DNA of 5,864 nucleotides from positions 1-5,864 of the forward strand of contig USEE01000106.1 in the NCBI GenBank assembly GCA_900553645.1, written 5' to 3'. Numbering within the stretch: the stretch's first letter is position 1; each line of letters opens with the position of its first letter. The notes under the pieces are model-generated. The model searched no databases and had not been told where the DNA came from. It was given only the letters and a program-made list of their open reading frames with translations. The DNA comes from an uncultured Eubacteriales bacterium (GTDB lineage Bacteria > Bacillota_A > Clostridia > Christensenellales > Aristaeellaceae). Of this stretch, positions 5,744 through 5,864 are shown in pieces. A program made the position numbers and the translations under genes.

Positions 5744-5790
5744 AAAATCGAAAAATAACTACCCGCTAGCATATCACGCTTTTCGATTTT
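5744..5790. promoter_or_regulatory. Perfect 11-bp inverted repeat around the DUF1846 promoter, candidate operator
   Basis: AAAATCGAAAA (5744-5754) is exactly repeated in inverted form as TTTTCGATTTT (5780-5790), with 25 nt between. On the minus strand the upstream arm fills the -35/-10 spacer of the proximal promoter and the downstream arm lies just past its expected start near 5761. That geometry suits a repressor site. If transcription starts at the distal promoter the repeat would instead be a stem in the mRNA leader. Confidence 0.45.
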
Positions 5791-5796
5791 TGTCGT
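5768..5796 (-). promoter_or_regulatory. Proximal candidate promoter of the DUF1846 gene
   Basis: On the minus strand, ACGACA (5796-5791), a 17-nt spacer and TATGCT (5773-5768) are preceded by an extended -10 TGA. Each hexamer matches consensus at four of six positions, and the TG helps. The expected start near 5761 gives a leader of about 37 nt with the GGAGGG ribosome site. Confidence 0.45.
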
Positions 5797-5806
5797 GCGT
5801 GCCATA

Positions 5807-5835
5807 ACTTTACTACAGCATTTCACCTATTTCAA
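5807..5835 (-). promoter_or_regulatory. Distal candidate promoter of the DUF1846 gene
   Basis: On the minus strand, TTGAAA (5835-5830), 17 nt and TAAAGT (5812-5807) match consensus at five and four of six positions. A transcript from here would start near 5800 and carry both arms of the inverted repeat at 5744-5790 in its leader. The remaining upstream bases to 5864 hold no gene that I can support. Confidence 0.45.
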
Positions 5836-5864
5836 CCCATTTTATACCTGTGAAACGCATGGAT

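Noticed and set aside
5725..5826. Longer N-terminus of the DUF1846 protein
   Set aside because: The family begins at MKIGFDN, which has an excellent ribosome site. The extension would run through both candidate promoters and the inverted repeat.

Overview
The window is 5.9 kb of GC-rich bacterial chromosome. It holds four complete protein genes plus one more that is almost certainly secreted, and a truncated tRNA. Strong Shine-Dalgarno sites (GGAGG-like), sigma-A type promoters, a ROK repressor, a UPF0371/DUF1846 protein and a cytosolic sialidase-like protein together suggest an anaerobic Bacillota, probably a high-GC Clostridia of the gut. That placement is inferred from gene content, not from a marker gene.

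Layout from left to right. (1) Positions 1-53, minus strand: the 5' two-thirds of a tRNA-Pro with anticodon GGG, cut by the window edge, with a near-consensus promoter at 66-94. (2) Positions 155-3041, minus strand: a compact operon read ROK-family regulator, then CutC-family TIM-barrel protein, then BNR/Asp-box sialidase-like protein. The spacings are 14 nt and a 4-nt ATGA overlap. The operon has a promoter at 3141-3169 and ends in a GC-rich hairpin that contains its last stop codon. (3) Positions 3042-3312: a divergent intergenic region with inverted repeats on the operon side and a chain of overlapping short GTAC-containing stems on the other side. (4) Positions 3313-4164, plus strand: a secreted, very acidic protein with two tandem chagasin-like (I42) domains, a family of papain-type cysteine peptidase inhibitors. 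(5) Positions 4194-4231: a perfect 15-bp GC hairpin between convergent genes. (6) Positions 4243-5724, minus strand: a full-length DUF1846/UPF0371 protein with a P-loop-like motif. Its promoter region carries a perfect 11-bp inverted repeat.

How the genes may work together: the operon looks like a small regulated unit for handling a glycan-derived sugar. The ROK protein would be the sugar-responsive repressor, probably autoregulated. The sialidase-like protein lacks a signal peptide and so would act on imported oligosaccharide. The CutC protein would act on the released sugar or a derivative rather than on copper. The chagasin-like protein is divergent from this operon and would act outside the membrane against cysteine peptidases. 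Whether it shares regulation with the operon is open. The DUF1846 gene appears to be an independent transcription unit.

I see no mobile element, CRISPR array, frameshift or broken gene. The most unusual items are the two-domain inhibitor with one decayed domain, the chain of mutually exclusive stems in its leader, and the inverted repeat straddling the DUF1846 promoter.
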